Shown here one piece after another: positions 9,361-17,473 of a stretch of 64,000 nucleotides of DNA. How positions within the stretch are numbered: position 1 is the first letter of the stretch; each line of letters begins with the position of its first letter. Position numbers and translations under genes: made by a program. The notes under the pieces are model-generated. The model was not told the origin of the DNA. It was given only the letters and a program-made list of their open reading frames with translations, and searched no databases. The stretch comes from Sphingobium indicum B90A (GTDB lineage Bacteria > Pseudomonadota > Alphaproteobacteria > Sphingomonadales > Sphingomonadaceae). Location of the stretch: the NCBI RefSeq assembly GCF_000264945.2, contig NZ_CP013070.1:3490501-3554500 (forward strand), written 5' to 3'.

Positions 9361-9914
9361 TCGGGCCGCTGTTTGACTGGGGCGACGCCTTGCGCGCTGA
9401 GAAAGTGCGCCGCGCCAAGCTCAATCGCCGCATCGCCGCGCTCGGCGTCTTTGTAGGGCTGACCCTGTCCCCCGCGATCTTCCTGCCCCTTCCACGCCTC
9501 GTCTGGAACGCCAGCGCCAGCGCCCCGATCGGCCTCTATTCGGTGTCGCCCGGCGTGCCCGCCGACCCCGGCGACATGGTGATCGCGCGGGTGCCGCAAC
9601 CGTGGCGCGACCTTGCCGCGCGCCGTCATTATCTGCCCGCCAACGTGCCGCTGGTGAAGCGCGTCGCTGCCGCCGCCGGCGATGACGTGTGCGGGCTCGG
9701 GCAGGAAATCTTCATCAACGGACGCTGGATCACCGAACGCCGCGCGGCCGATGCCAAGGGCCGGCCGATGCCGACGTGGTCGGGCTGCGCGCGCCTGCGC
9801 GGTCGCCAGCTCTTCCTGCTGATGGACAATCCGGCATCGTTCGACGGGCGTTATTTCGGTCCCATCGGCGAAGCAGACATCGTCGGAAAGGCGCGGCTGC
9901 TATGGGCGCGCTGA
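9357..9914 (+). CDS. traF: TraF-like S26 family signal peptidase
   Basis: Conjugation-associated serine protease of family S26, related to TraF of RP4, which matures the pilin or other transfer proteins in the inner membrane. The 185-residue protein has one N-terminal membrane segment (about residues 24-47), the serine motif SASAPIGLYSV, the lysine in VPLVKRVAAAAGD and the late box LLMDNPASFDGRYFGPI. It overlaps both neighbours: its ATG sits in the HTH stop and its last 13 bases overlap the lytic transglycosylase. No pilin gene is present in the window. Confidence 0.87.
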   Translation: MIGPLFDWGDALRAEKVRRAKLNRRIAALGVFVGLTLSPAIFLPLPRLVWNASASAPIGLYSVSPGVPADPGDMVIARVPQPWRDLAARRHYLPANVPLVKRVAAAAGDDVCGLGQEIFINGRWITERRAADAKGRPMPTWSGCARLRGRQLFLLMDNPASFDGRYFGPIGEADIVGKARLLWAR

Positions 9915-10513
9915 GGATCGCTGTCGCTGCTGCCAGCCTCGTGCTGGCCGCGCCTGCAAACGCCGAATCCGTCACCGACTGGCATCCCTATGTCGCCGAA
10001 GCGTCCGCCCGTTTCGGTGTGCCGACAGCATGGATTGAGCGCGTCATGCGCGCCGAAAGCAATGGCCAGACGACCCTCAATGGCCAGGCCATCCGATCGT
10101 CGGCGGGGGCGATGGGGCTGATGCAGCTGATGCCCGCGACCTGGGCCGACATGCGGTCGCGTCTCGGCCTCGGCTTCAATCCCGACGATCCGCGCGACAA
10201 CATTCTCGCCGGCACTCTCTACCTCCGCCTGATGTACGACCGGTTCGGCTATCCCGGTCTCTTCGGTGCGTACAATGCCGGTCCCGGCCGCTACGCCGAG
10301 CATCTCGCCGGACGCCGCACGCTGCCCGGTGAGACCGTCGCCTACCTCGCCAAGGTCGCGCCGACTGCTCCTTCCTCAGTGACGATCGCCCGCACACAGG
10401 CGCCGCCGGCCACGCTGTTTGTCGTGCGCAATGATGAGCGCCGGGCGGAGGTCGAGGCACAAGGAAATTCATCCGCATCGCCGCTGTTCGTCGCGCTGTC
10501 GCAGGGGAATTGA
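9902..10513 (+). CDS. lytic transglycosylase (SLT domain), transfer-associated
   Basis: Periplasmic enzyme that cleaves peptidoglycan, normally opening the wall for a conjugation apparatus. The ATG at 9902 starts a signal peptide ending in PANAES, giving 203 residues. The SLT domain covers ~25-140: the catalytic glutamate in MRAESNGQ, then GAMGLMQLMPATW, YLRLMYDRFGYPGLFGAYNAGPGR in two adjacent pieces. It overlaps traF by 13 bases. The C-terminal ~60 residues are low-complexity and unassigned. Confidence 0.87.
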   Translation: MGALRIAVAAASLVLAAPANAESVTDWHPYVAEASARFGVPTAWIERVMRAESNGQTTLNGQAIRSSAGAMGLMQLMPATWADMRSRLGLGFNPDDPRDNILAGTLYLRLMYDRFGYPGLFGAYNAGPGRYAEHLAGRRTLPGETVAYLAKVAPTAPSSVTIARTQAPPATLFVVRNDERRAEVEAQGNSSASPLFVALSQGN

Positions 10514-10599
10514 GGCAATGTTGCGCGTCATCGAGAGGTTGGAAGCTCGTCTCGATAGACCCAGCATGACGGCTGGCGGAACGGCTATCAAGGCCCGCG

Positions 10600-10637
10600 G
10601 GTGCCCCCCAATTTTCTTCGAAAATCGGTGCCCCCCA
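10600..10637. repeat. direct repeats flanking a palindrome
   Basis: GGTGCCCCCCA occurs at 10600-10610 and 10627-10637. Between them lies ATTTTCTTCGAAAAT (10611-10625), a perfect 6-bp-arm palindrome. It lies in the 232-base non-coding gap between the transglycosylase and the next gene; no other function is visible in that gap. A protein-binding site or part of an oriT is plausible. Confidence 0.5.
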
Positions 10638-10745
10638 CGTCCGCTTCGCGGCGCTGCGCTTCGCTCCGCGGCCCTGACAGCCGCTCCACCACCCGTCCCT
10701 CGGACGCCGTTCTCGATGATGAGGACACAAACGTTGGAGGTCATG

Positions 10746-11105
10746 ATGAGCATGTATCAGAGCATCGGAACGGCGTCGGATCGCGTGATGGAAGCGCCGG
10801 TCGCTGGGCTTGAACTGGAGTTCGGGCGCGGTGCCGGCGAAGCCTTGGCACATCGGTTTCTGGAGGCTGAGGAAGCGGATTTTCGCTGGGATGCGCGGGT
10901 CGAGGAGCGGTGGATCGGAGCCTATGAGAGCGCCGACGATGAGGATTTCGAACTCGACCGGATAGCGATTTGCGGGCGGCTCGACGGGAAGTGGTTCTGC
11001 GCCACCATGCTCGTGGATGGCGATGGCCAGGCGCACGGGATGATGGGATGTCGGCAGTTTCGGTCGCTGGTCAGGGCGCGCGATGCGATGCTCCATGCGC
11101 ACTGA
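10746..11105 (+). CDS. hypothetical protein of the transfer module
   Basis: About 119 acidic residues (MSMYQSIGTASDRVMEAP...). GGAGG at 10736-10740 favours the ATG at 10746 or 10752 over ATGs at 10716, 10719 and 10743 in the same frame. No domain recognised; no signal peptide. It is followed by a clear terminator and then the relaxase, a position where many sphingomonad elements carry an accessory gene of unknown role. Confidence 0.62.
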   Translation: MSMYQSIGTASDRVMEAPVAGLELEFGRGAGEALAHRFLEAEEADFRWDARVEERWIGAYESADDEDFELDRIAICGRLDGKWFCATMLVDGDGQAHGMMGCRQFRSLVRARDAMLHAH

Positions 11106-11121
11106 TCGCAGCGCATATCAC

Positions 11122-11165
11122 GGGGAGAGGCGGCGTCGGTTCGGCGTCGTCTCTCCCCCTTTTTT
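11122..11165 (+). terminator. Rho-independent terminator before the relaxase gene
   Basis: GGGGAGAG (11122-11129) pairs with CTCTCCCC (11151-11158), with further pairing inside the loop, and is followed by CTTTTTT. A textbook intrinsic terminator for the upstream transcript. Confidence 0.8.
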
Positions 11166-11356
11166 GAGCCGGAAGGGTGGAGAGGAAGGAAGAGAGGGGA
11201 AACAAGATAAAGGCAGTGTCTCGCGACACTGCGCAAGTGATTGTCTGCACATCCTTTTTCCGCGAGACAGGCGGTGGGCGACGCGAGACATGGCGAGCAG
11301 GAATGGCGCAAATTCGCCATTTCTTGCCCGAAATCGCGAGACTCCGGGGCGTCGTG

Positions 11357-13321
11357 ATGCCTGACGACGGCTTCACCCCCAAGCTCGGCCGGAAGCGTGG
11401 CAAGGACGGCAAGCGCGTCACGAAATATGGCGGGCGCATCCTCGCCGCGGCGCGGCTGGCGGGCGCCAAGACCGGGGTGCGGACACGGCGCTTCGACGGC
11501 AGCCGGATCGGACGCGGCGCGAGCATGGGGCGGCTGCTCGCGAGCCGCGATCGGCTGGCCGGATTTCGAGGCCGCCGGGCGGTCGTTAAGGCAAGCCTGA
11601 TCCGACTGCAGGGCAAGGCTGGGCAGGTCGCGCGGGCGCACATGCGCTATATCCAGCGCGACGGCGTCACGCGCGAAGGTTTGCCGGGCGAGCTATACGG
11701 TCCGGAAACCAACCGCGCCGATGGCGACGATTTCCTCAAACGCACGACCGGCGACCGGCACCAGTTCCGCTTCATCTTATCGGCCGAGGACGGTGCCGAA
11801 TATCCCGATCTCAAACCCTATGTCCGGCGCCTGATGACGCAGGTCGAGCAGGATCTCGGCACCAAGCTGGATTGGGTGGCGGTCGACCATTTCAACACCG
11901 AACGCCCGCACACCCACATCGTCCTGCGTGGCGTGGACGATCGCGGTGACAATCTGATCATCGCCCGCGAGTATATTGCCCATGGTCTGCGCGAACGCGC
12001 GTCCGAGCTGGTGACGCTCGATCTTGGCCCGCGCACCGATCACGAGATCGAAGCGCGGCTTCGCCACGATGTCGACCAGGAGCGTTTGATCGCGATCGAT
12101 CGGCGGCTGTTGCGCCGGATGGACGCCGGGCGCACCGTGTCTGCGGCCGACAACGATCCCTTCCAGCAATCAATCGCGGCCGGCCGGCTGCGCAAGCTGA
12201 AGGCGATGGACCTGGCCGAAGACATCGGCGGCGGCCGCTATCGGCTCGCCGACGGGATGGAGGAGACGCTCCGCCGCATGGGCGAGCGCGGCAACATCAT
12301 CCGCCTCATGCAGCGCGAACTGACTGCGCGCCGCCTCGATCGCGCCGGCGTCGAGCAGGTGGTGTCGAGCGACTTGCGCGAACCGCTGGTCGGGCGAGTC
12401 ATCAAGCGGGGTTTTTCGGACGAGCACCGCGATCGGCATTACATGATGGTCGATGGCGTCGATGGCCGGGTCCATTATGTCGATATCGGGCGGGGCGACG
12501 CGACGCCTTCAGTGCCTGAGGGTGCGGCAGTGCGGATCGAGCCGACCAGGGCCGAGGCGACCCAGGCGGACCGTACGGTCGATGCGGTCGCGCGGGCCAA
12601 TGGCGGGCGCTACTCGATCGACCTGCATCTGCGACATGATCCCCAGGCCAGCGAAGCCTATGCCGCGAGCCATGTCCGGCGCCTGGAGGCGATGCGCCGC
12701 GCGGGCGCCGGCCCCGAACGGCAGCCCGATGGCAGCTGGGCCATCCCAGGCGATCATCTAGCCCGTGCCGAGGCCTATGCCCAGCGACAACAGCGCGACC
12801 GCCCGGTAACGCTTGCCATCCTTTCCCTGCGGCCCGTCGGCGATCTAGTCGGCGTGGAAGCGCCGACCTGGCTCGATCGGGAGCTGGCGTCGCGTGCCCC
12901 GGAGACGGTGCGCGATGCCGGGTTCGGACGCGAGGTGCGGACCGCATTAGTGGTCCGCCGCCAATGGCTTCTCGAGCAGCAGCTGGCTGATGGCGACGGG
13001 CGGGCTTTTCGGTTGCGGCCGGGTGCGTTGGAAAGCCTTCGCTTGCGCGAGCTGGAAGGCGCCGGCGAGCGAATTGGCAAGGAGCTTGGCAAGCGCTTCG
13101 CGCCGGCCAAAATGGGCGAGGCGATCGAGGGCGTCATCGCGCGGCGCGTGGACCTCGAAAGCTGCCCTCACGCGCTGGTCGAACGGTCGCGGGATTTCAC
13201 GCTCGTGCCGTGGCGTGACGTTCTCGATCGCAACATCGGCAAAGTTGCATCGGGGATCATGCGCGTCGACGGGATCAGCTGGAAATTTGCGCGAGGTCGA
13301 TCGGGGCCAACTATATCCTGA
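11357..13321 (+). CDS. relaxase of the TraI/VirD2 (DUF3363) type
   Basis: DNA-nicking enzyme that cuts oriT and leads the strand in conjugation. From ATG 11357 it is 654 residues; the frame stays open to 11177 but without supporting features. The relaxase core lies in the first ~230 residues: a candidate catalytic tyrosine in AHMRYIQRDG, then the metal-binding histidine cluster in VDHFNTERPHTHIVLRG. The C-terminal part matches the DUF3363 extension. No coupling protein (TraG/VirD4) or trb/virB genes follow within the window, so the element is incomplete here, and could at most be mobilised in trans. Confidence 0.85.
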   Translation: MPDDGFTPKLGRKRGKDGKRVTKYGGRILAAARLAGAKTGVRTRRFDGSRIGRGASMGRLLASRDRLAGFRGRRAVVKASLIRLQGKAGQVARAHMRYIQRDGVTREGLPGELYGPETNRADGDDFLKRTTGDRHQFRFILSAEDGAEYPDLKPYVRRLMTQVEQDLGTKLDWVAVDHFNTERPHTHIVLRGVDDRGDNLIIAREYIAHGLRERASELVTLDLGPRTDHEIEARLRHDVDQERLIAIDRRLLRRMDAGRTVSAADNDPFQQSIAAGRLRKLKAMDLAEDIGGGRYRLADGMEETLRRMGERGNIIRLMQRELTARRLDRAGVEQVVSSDLREPLVGRVIKRGFSDEHRDRHYMMVDGVDGRVHYVDIGRGDATPSVPEGAAVRIEPTRAEATQADRTVDAVARANGGRYSIDLHLRHDPQASEAYAASHVRRLEAMRRAGAGPERQPDGSWAIPGDHLARAEAYAQRQQRDRPVTLAILSLRPVGDLVGVEAPTWLDRELASRAPETVRDAGFGREVRTALVVRRQWLLEQQLADGDGRAFRLRPGALESLRLRELEGAGERIGKELGKRFAPAKMGEAIEGVIARRVDLESCPHALVERSRDFTLVPWRDVLDRNIGKVASGIMRVDGISWKFARGRSGPTIS

Positions 13322-13619
13322 TTTAGTGGCCGGTCGAACTACCGGATTTCGGACAAACCCGACATAACGGTATACCTGAGTATGGGCTCGGCCATGTCCG
13401 TTTTTTGGGGTCGGGAAACCTCCCATGAGCGGCAAAGAAGGGGCAGAGCACGCGGGGGTCAGGCGACTCGCAGACTCCAGACCGAGGAGATCCGCAAGGA
13501 ACGCCTCCAGATCGTGCTGCCGCGCGCCATTCGCGGATCCTGCCACTCCGCCCAGCTGGTAGAGATTACGAGCGCGGCGGAGTTTCTGAAACGCATCTCA
13601 GTCCTTTCGAGTGAACGGG
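13322..13619. other. unassigned sequence after the relaxase
   Basis: A plus-strand frame from 13382 could encode 85 residues, but it overlaps the neighbouring broken gene, lacks a clear ribosome binding site and shows no recognisable domain. Probably the scar where the rest of the transfer region was lost. Confidence 0.45.
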
Positions 13620-14254
13620 TTAGTTTGTGGCAGCGGTAGACACGGCAACAGGCTGTTCTGCCGTAGAGATAGAGACTGCTGTTGCGACAGGAACGGTTAT
13701 GGCCAGGGGAGTTACCGCCTCGGCGAACACCAGCGGCACGTCCTCACCGATGAAGCCTTTGACCTGTGAGCCTGCGGCAATTTTGGCGCTGGTCCCGGTC
13801 GTGAAAAAGCCGACGACAGGAACGAAAGCCACTGCTGCCACCACGCCTGCGGTTCCAGTGACGCCCTTGTCATCGAAGGTGCCATTCAGCCGGATCTGAC
13901 GGCCATTGACGCTGACGTGAGGAGAGAGGCGGTGAGGTGCCCGATTTGCCTCATATCCCCTTGTTGCGGACCTCGGTCACTTCTCCCATCGCAGGCGAGC
14001 CTACGGGGATGACGATCTGGCTGCCCACTACTACCGGCTCGATCACCGAATGACGAAAGTGCTGGCCGACACGCAGCTTCTTACCTTCGGTTGTCAGCTG
14101 TTCTTCCATCTTCAACTGGATTTTGGTGCCAGTGCGAAGGACGTTTTCTGTCGGAAGCCCTACTTCAGGTAGCGGGTGCAGGTACCGTCACCTCTGCGAT
14201 GGCCACAGTTGGAGCAGTGGCCGCACATGCCAGCGCAACATGGATCAATCTCAC
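13620..14254 (-). pseudogene. broken gene for a conserved sphingomonad exported protein
   Basis: Read on the minus strand, three reading-frame blocks line up as one protein. The first has a GTG start at 14254 after GGGGGA and the signal peptide VRLIHVALACAATAPTVAIA. The second has ENVLRTGTKIQLKMEEQLT, KLRVGQHF and VIPVGSPAMGEVTEVRNKG. The third has SVNGRQIRLNGTFDDKGVTG, VVGFFTTGTSAKIAAG and FIGEDVPLVFAEAV. They are separated by a stop/frameshift after PAPAT, a TGA where a Met-Trp pair would be expected after RNKG, and a further frameshift near 13915. The intact family is an exported protein of unknown role. Frame reconstruction is by eye. Confidence 0.7.
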
Positions 14255-14440
14255 TGATATTCCCCCAACTCGACCTTGCCCAAGGTCATGAAGCGATGTC
14301 GCCCCCGACTGGAAGCAAGTCAAGCCGCTTGCAGGATGCAGAGCGCTGCTGGACCGCTTCATCCTCATTTAACCATCCTATCAACCATTTCGGATTTGAA
14401 AGGGTTTCCTATTGGCCAAGGACGAGAGTAACGGGGCATC

Positions 14441-14773
14441 ATGAGATGGCAGGGCAAAAAGGCGGAGAAGATTCATAGTTCTTCAGTGCAGGCAACGGAG
14501 GATCCGGAGATATTGGGCTTGGGAGCGCAACTCGACCAGCAGGTTGCCGACATCGCCAGAATCCTCAACCGGTGCCTGGGATTTCTCGACGAATTAGGCT
14601 TGTCGCAAGCCGGAGCGCATCTGGGAGCAGCTATCAATGCGCTGCCTGGACAAGCCGCCGTGCCACCCATCGAACTGCTCGATCTGATTGCAGACTTGCC
14701 GACTGTTCCGCCGGGCCCTCACCGGGCCATCAGCGCAAGATGCGGCCTGCCCAAACCACCCGGCCGACAATAG
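14441..14773 (+). CDS. hypothetical protein
   Basis: 110 residues (MRWQGKKAEKIHSS...). The middle (QLDQQVADIARILNRCLGFLDELGLSQAG in parts) looks like a soluble helical protein rather than a random frame. Its last 43 bases overlap the convergent S24 gene. No family recognised; moderate confidence that it is expressed. Confidence 0.42.
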   Translation: MRWQGKKAEKIHSSSVQATEDPEILGLGAQLDQQVADIARILNRCLGFLDELGLSQAGAHLGAAINALPGQAAVPPIELLDLIADLPTVPPGPHRAISARCGLPKPPGRQ

Positions 14774-15395
14774 CCACCAGCGCAGGGTCTATATTGGACC
14801 AACTGGGATAGAGAGAGTTGTCGCTCAATATGCTGAACTCTCCGCGTCGCGGTCGCATTGCAATACGTTTCACCAGGAGTACATCGTCGAGGCGCAGCAC
14901 ATAAATGCCGTCCCGCAGCCGGCCCACGCTGTCGCTGTGGTCGACCATGATCTCATCGCCGTGACTCAATGTAGGGCTCATGGATTCTCCGTCGACCCGG
15001 ATAATCGAGACATGCGGCGGCCGGACGCCGATTTCCTGCAGCCAGCGGCAGTCGATCGCGACGCTCTCTGTTGCGCGCTCCTCAATATCGAGCGTGCCTC
15101 CTCCGGCCGAGGCGCCCAAAGACAGCCTTGGCACCGATATGGATCTTGCGCGCGTGGGGGGCGGGGCGGACTCGGTTTCGCGTAATGGAAGACCGCTGAG
15201 CAGATGCTCGGATATGCCAAGGAACTGCGCGATTATCCGGCGATCCTCCTCATCCAGTCGGCGAGGAGTGCCCCGTTTGATGAACTGCTGAATATAGGCT
15301 GGATTTCTGCCGATTAGACGCGATATGTCGGAATAGGTACTTCTGCGCTCGGCTATCATCTCATCCAGAAATGCACGAACCTTTTCCATCATCAT
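14730..15395 (-). CDS. S24 family peptidase / LexA-CI-like repressor
   Basis: A 221-residue phage-type repressor. The N-terminal HTH covers ~15-60 (TYSDISRLIGRNPAYIQQF), and the C-terminal S24 self-cleavage domain has the serine in DGESMSPTLSHGDEIMVD and the lysine in VLLVKRIAM. Family members cleave themselves on DNA damage and release a regulon, commonly prophage or conjugation genes. Three consecutive ATGs (15395, 15392, 15389) could each be the start. Its targets here are not evident. Confidence 0.85.
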   Translation of the reverse strand: MMMEKVRAFLDEMIAERRSTYSDISRLIGRNPAYIQQFIKRGTPRRLDEEDRRIIAQFLGISEHLLSGLPLRETESAPPPTRARSISVPRLSLGASAGGGTLDIEERATESVAIDCRWLQEIGVRPPHVSIIRVDGESMSPTLSHGDEIMVDHSDSVGRLRDGIYVLRLDDVLLVKRIAMRPRRGEFSILSDNSLYPSWSNIDPALVAIVGRVVWAGRILR

Positions 15396-15571
15396 ATCTT
15401 GCTAGCTGCGTTCCAAACTTATCTTACATTAATTCAAAAAGTCATTTCCGCAAATTCCCGGCAACGCTCTTTGCTCGGCCTGCCGCATTCTAGGCACATA
15501 TTTGGAGCGGAGCCGTAAATCGGTAATTCTACGTACTGACCTGCAGAGATGGGATGCAAGCGATCCGGGAG

Positions 15572-15898
15572 CTACATATATCCCAGTTCCCGGAAGCTGA
15601 ACGAGCCTTTGTGGGTAACGATGATATGATCGTGCACCCTGATCTGCAGCTCTTTGCATATTTTGACCAGCCTTCGAGTGAAATCCACGTCCATCCGGCT
15701 GGGCTGGGCTATGCCGGACGGATGATTGTGGGCGATGAGAAGCATGGGTGAACCGCATGCAAATGCGTGCCGTACGAGCTCTCCGATAGGCATCTCCACT
15801 TCAGTGGCCGTGCCAAGCCAAACGCGCTCATCGGCTATCGCGTCGCATGAATCATTGAAGAACAGCACGCGAACCTGTTCCTCGCGCAGCGACGCCAT
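15572..15898 (-). CDS. short RadC-like JAB domain protein
   Basis: Carries the RadC metal-binding core AHNHPSGIAQPS with the later aspartate in VHDHIIV. The first in-frame ATG is at 15898 and gives 108 residues. RadC-like residues continue about 20 codons upstream (HALISYLEAC), into the end of the preceding membrane-protein gene, with no ATG, GTG or TTG there. So either an unusual start is used or the protein is truncated. Short RadC proteins are frequent on mobile elements; their activity is unproven. Confidence 0.75.
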   Translation of the reverse strand: MASLREEQVRVLFFNDSCDAIADERVWLGTATEVEMPIGELVRHAFACGSPMLLIAHNHPSGIAQPSRMDVDFTRRLVKICKELQIRVHDHIIVTHKGSFSFRELGYM

Positions 15899-15918
15899 GC
15901 AAGCTTCGAGATAGGAGA

Positions 15919-16356
15919 TCAGAGCATGGCTTTGACCGCCATATGTCCGGATGAGCGCTGATACCGGGCGTCCAGCACGATCCCTCGCGTCATGAACAAT
16001 TGCATCAGAATCGCCCAGATGCCCTTTAAACCCTGGTAGATTTTCGGATCGATGTCGATTTCGAGGATTGAGGCCAGATGGACAGCCACCGCTGCCAGAG
16101 CGCAACCGCTGACCCATAGCGGCCAATGTCGGTCGTTCCGCAAGGCCAGAAGGAGAAATGCCAGAAGGCAGGCAGTGTCCAACACGAGTATTGGATAGAG
16201 TGTATGTGCCCAGCTTTGGTCCATCAACGCCAGATAAAATTCGGCAATAGTCTTGAAGACGATCAGTCCTGCGCCAAGGCGTCCGGTGGGACCGCCCACG
16301 CATGCGGCATGTAGACAGCAGCATAGCGTCATCACCCAGAATATAATCAGAAGCAT
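15919..16356 (-). CDS. small integral membrane protein
   Basis: A 145-residue inner-membrane protein with about four hydrophobic segments (residues ~1-20, 28-45, 52-70, 80-100) ending in DARYQRSSGHMAVKAML. The stop lies next to the RadC frame, so the two genes are probably co-transcribed. Function unknown. Confidence 0.65.
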   Translation of the reverse strand: MLLIIFWVMTLCCCLHAACVGGPTGRLGAGLIVFKTIAEFYLALMDQSWAHTLYPILVLDTACLLAFLLLALRNDRHWPLWVSGCALAAVAVHLASILEIDIDPKIYQGLKGIWAILMQLFMTRGIVLDARYQRSSGHMAVKAML

Positions 16357-16410
16357 GAACCCTGGCCGTCTTCCATCTCGCGCAAGACGGCCAAAGCACC
16401 GAAGCAGCGT

Positions 16411-16755
16411 TTAGGCAACCAGTTGCAGCTTCGATTCCGGCTCAATCCACGGACAGAGCGGACCGGGCGCGCAGCCGATCTCGACAGTATGAAGGTTCGA
16501 ATCCTTCTTCATGTCGATCAGCATCTTGTGGGCGTTAACGAAGTTGCGTCGTCCCTCGACGAAGGTCTTGAAGCCGTCGGCCAGTTCCTCGAGCGTCGGC
16601 TGGCTCGCCGCATCGCTCAGCTTCGCCTCGGAAAAGGCCTCGATCACGTCGGTCGTCAGCATGGAGAATTTCTTGAGGGCGCCGTCGATCAAAAGTTGCG
16701 TCCGGCCAAGATCCGTAACGATCTTGCGGGCCTGCTGCGGATTGAAATCGGTCAT
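16411..16755 (-). CDS. hypothetical protein
   Basis: 114 residues from the ATG at 16755, chosen because GAAGGAGACC precedes it; the longer frame lacks support. Soluble and helical (MTDFNPQQARKIVTDLGRTQ), with three cysteine/proline-rich residues near the end (EIGCAPGPLCPW). No known family recognised. Confidence 0.6.
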   Translation of the reverse strand: MTDFNPQQARKIVTDLGRTQLLIDGALKKFSMLTTDVIEAFSEAKLSDAASQPTLEELADGFKTFVEGRRNFVNAHKMLIDMKKDSNLHTVEIGCAPGPLCPWIEPESKLQLVA

Positions 16756-16819
16756 GAGGTCTCCTTCGCACGGCCATGAGGCGTGCGTTTGTAAGATCGG
16801 GTTGTGGACAAGCGGAGGA

Positions 16820-17281
16820 TCACTTCGACAGAGCGTCGAGTGCTGCCGCAAAGAGGATGATCACCGCAAGGACGATGATCGTGAGAAAAAGGGCGATCTT
16901 GCCGATCGCGATGAGGCGCTGAGCGCGTGTCAGGTCATTGGGTGGGCCTCCGATAAGGGGAAGGCCGAGCGGTTTGGGCTGCGCCTGTCGCTGCTCGGCC
17001 GGTTCCTCAGAAATGCCCGTATCGTGGGGAATTTCAACGTCTGCCGACTTTAATTCAAATTGTTTGAACGGAATTGCGCGATCGGTTTCCGTGAAGATCC
17101 GGGCCGCTTCGCGCCGATTCTCCGCGTTCAAAATGATCCGGGCGCGGTGAAGATATTGATCGACGGTATGATGGGTGAGGCCCACCAGCGGCGCGATTTC
17201 CTTCGAACTTCGTCCCTCTGCAGCCAGGCGAAGACATCGCTTTTGCACATCGGATAATTTGGCGATCCGATCATCCAACAT
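16820..17281 (-). CDS. LuxR-type HTH protein with C-terminal membrane anchor
   Basis: A 153-residue protein. A LuxR/GerE HTH lies at ~5-60 (LSDVQKRCLRLAAEGRSSKE, IAPLVGLTHHTVDQYLHRAR), then a hydrophilic linker, then one membrane helix close to the C terminus (LFLTIIVLAVIILFAAAL). The start at 17281 follows TTGGGAGG; an upstream ATG (17305) is possible. A membrane-bound transcription factor without sensor domain is unusual, but this arrangement recurs in sphingomonads. Targets unknown. Confidence 0.72.
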   Translation of the reverse strand: MLDDRIAKLSDVQKRCLRLAAEGRSSKEIAPLVGLTHHTVDQYLHRARIILNAENRREAARIFTETDRAIPFKQFELKSADVEIPHDTGISEEPAEQRQAQPKPLGLPLIGGPPNDLTRAQRLIAIGKIALFLTIIVLAVIILFAAALDALSK

Positions 17282-17473
17282 GCGCCTCCCAACAATCTCC
17301 CTCATTAACCATATCAGTGGCGGAAATTTCCTAGGCTGTGTAGAGTAAAATCGCGGAAAAAAATGAGAAGGAACAATCTTGTGCGCCGGGGCGCGGGTAG
17401 ATCGTAGGTACCTGGATCGCATAGGCGATGGCGAGCGCCAAGGCGCTGGAACCTCCTCATATGTTCGGCCCGA

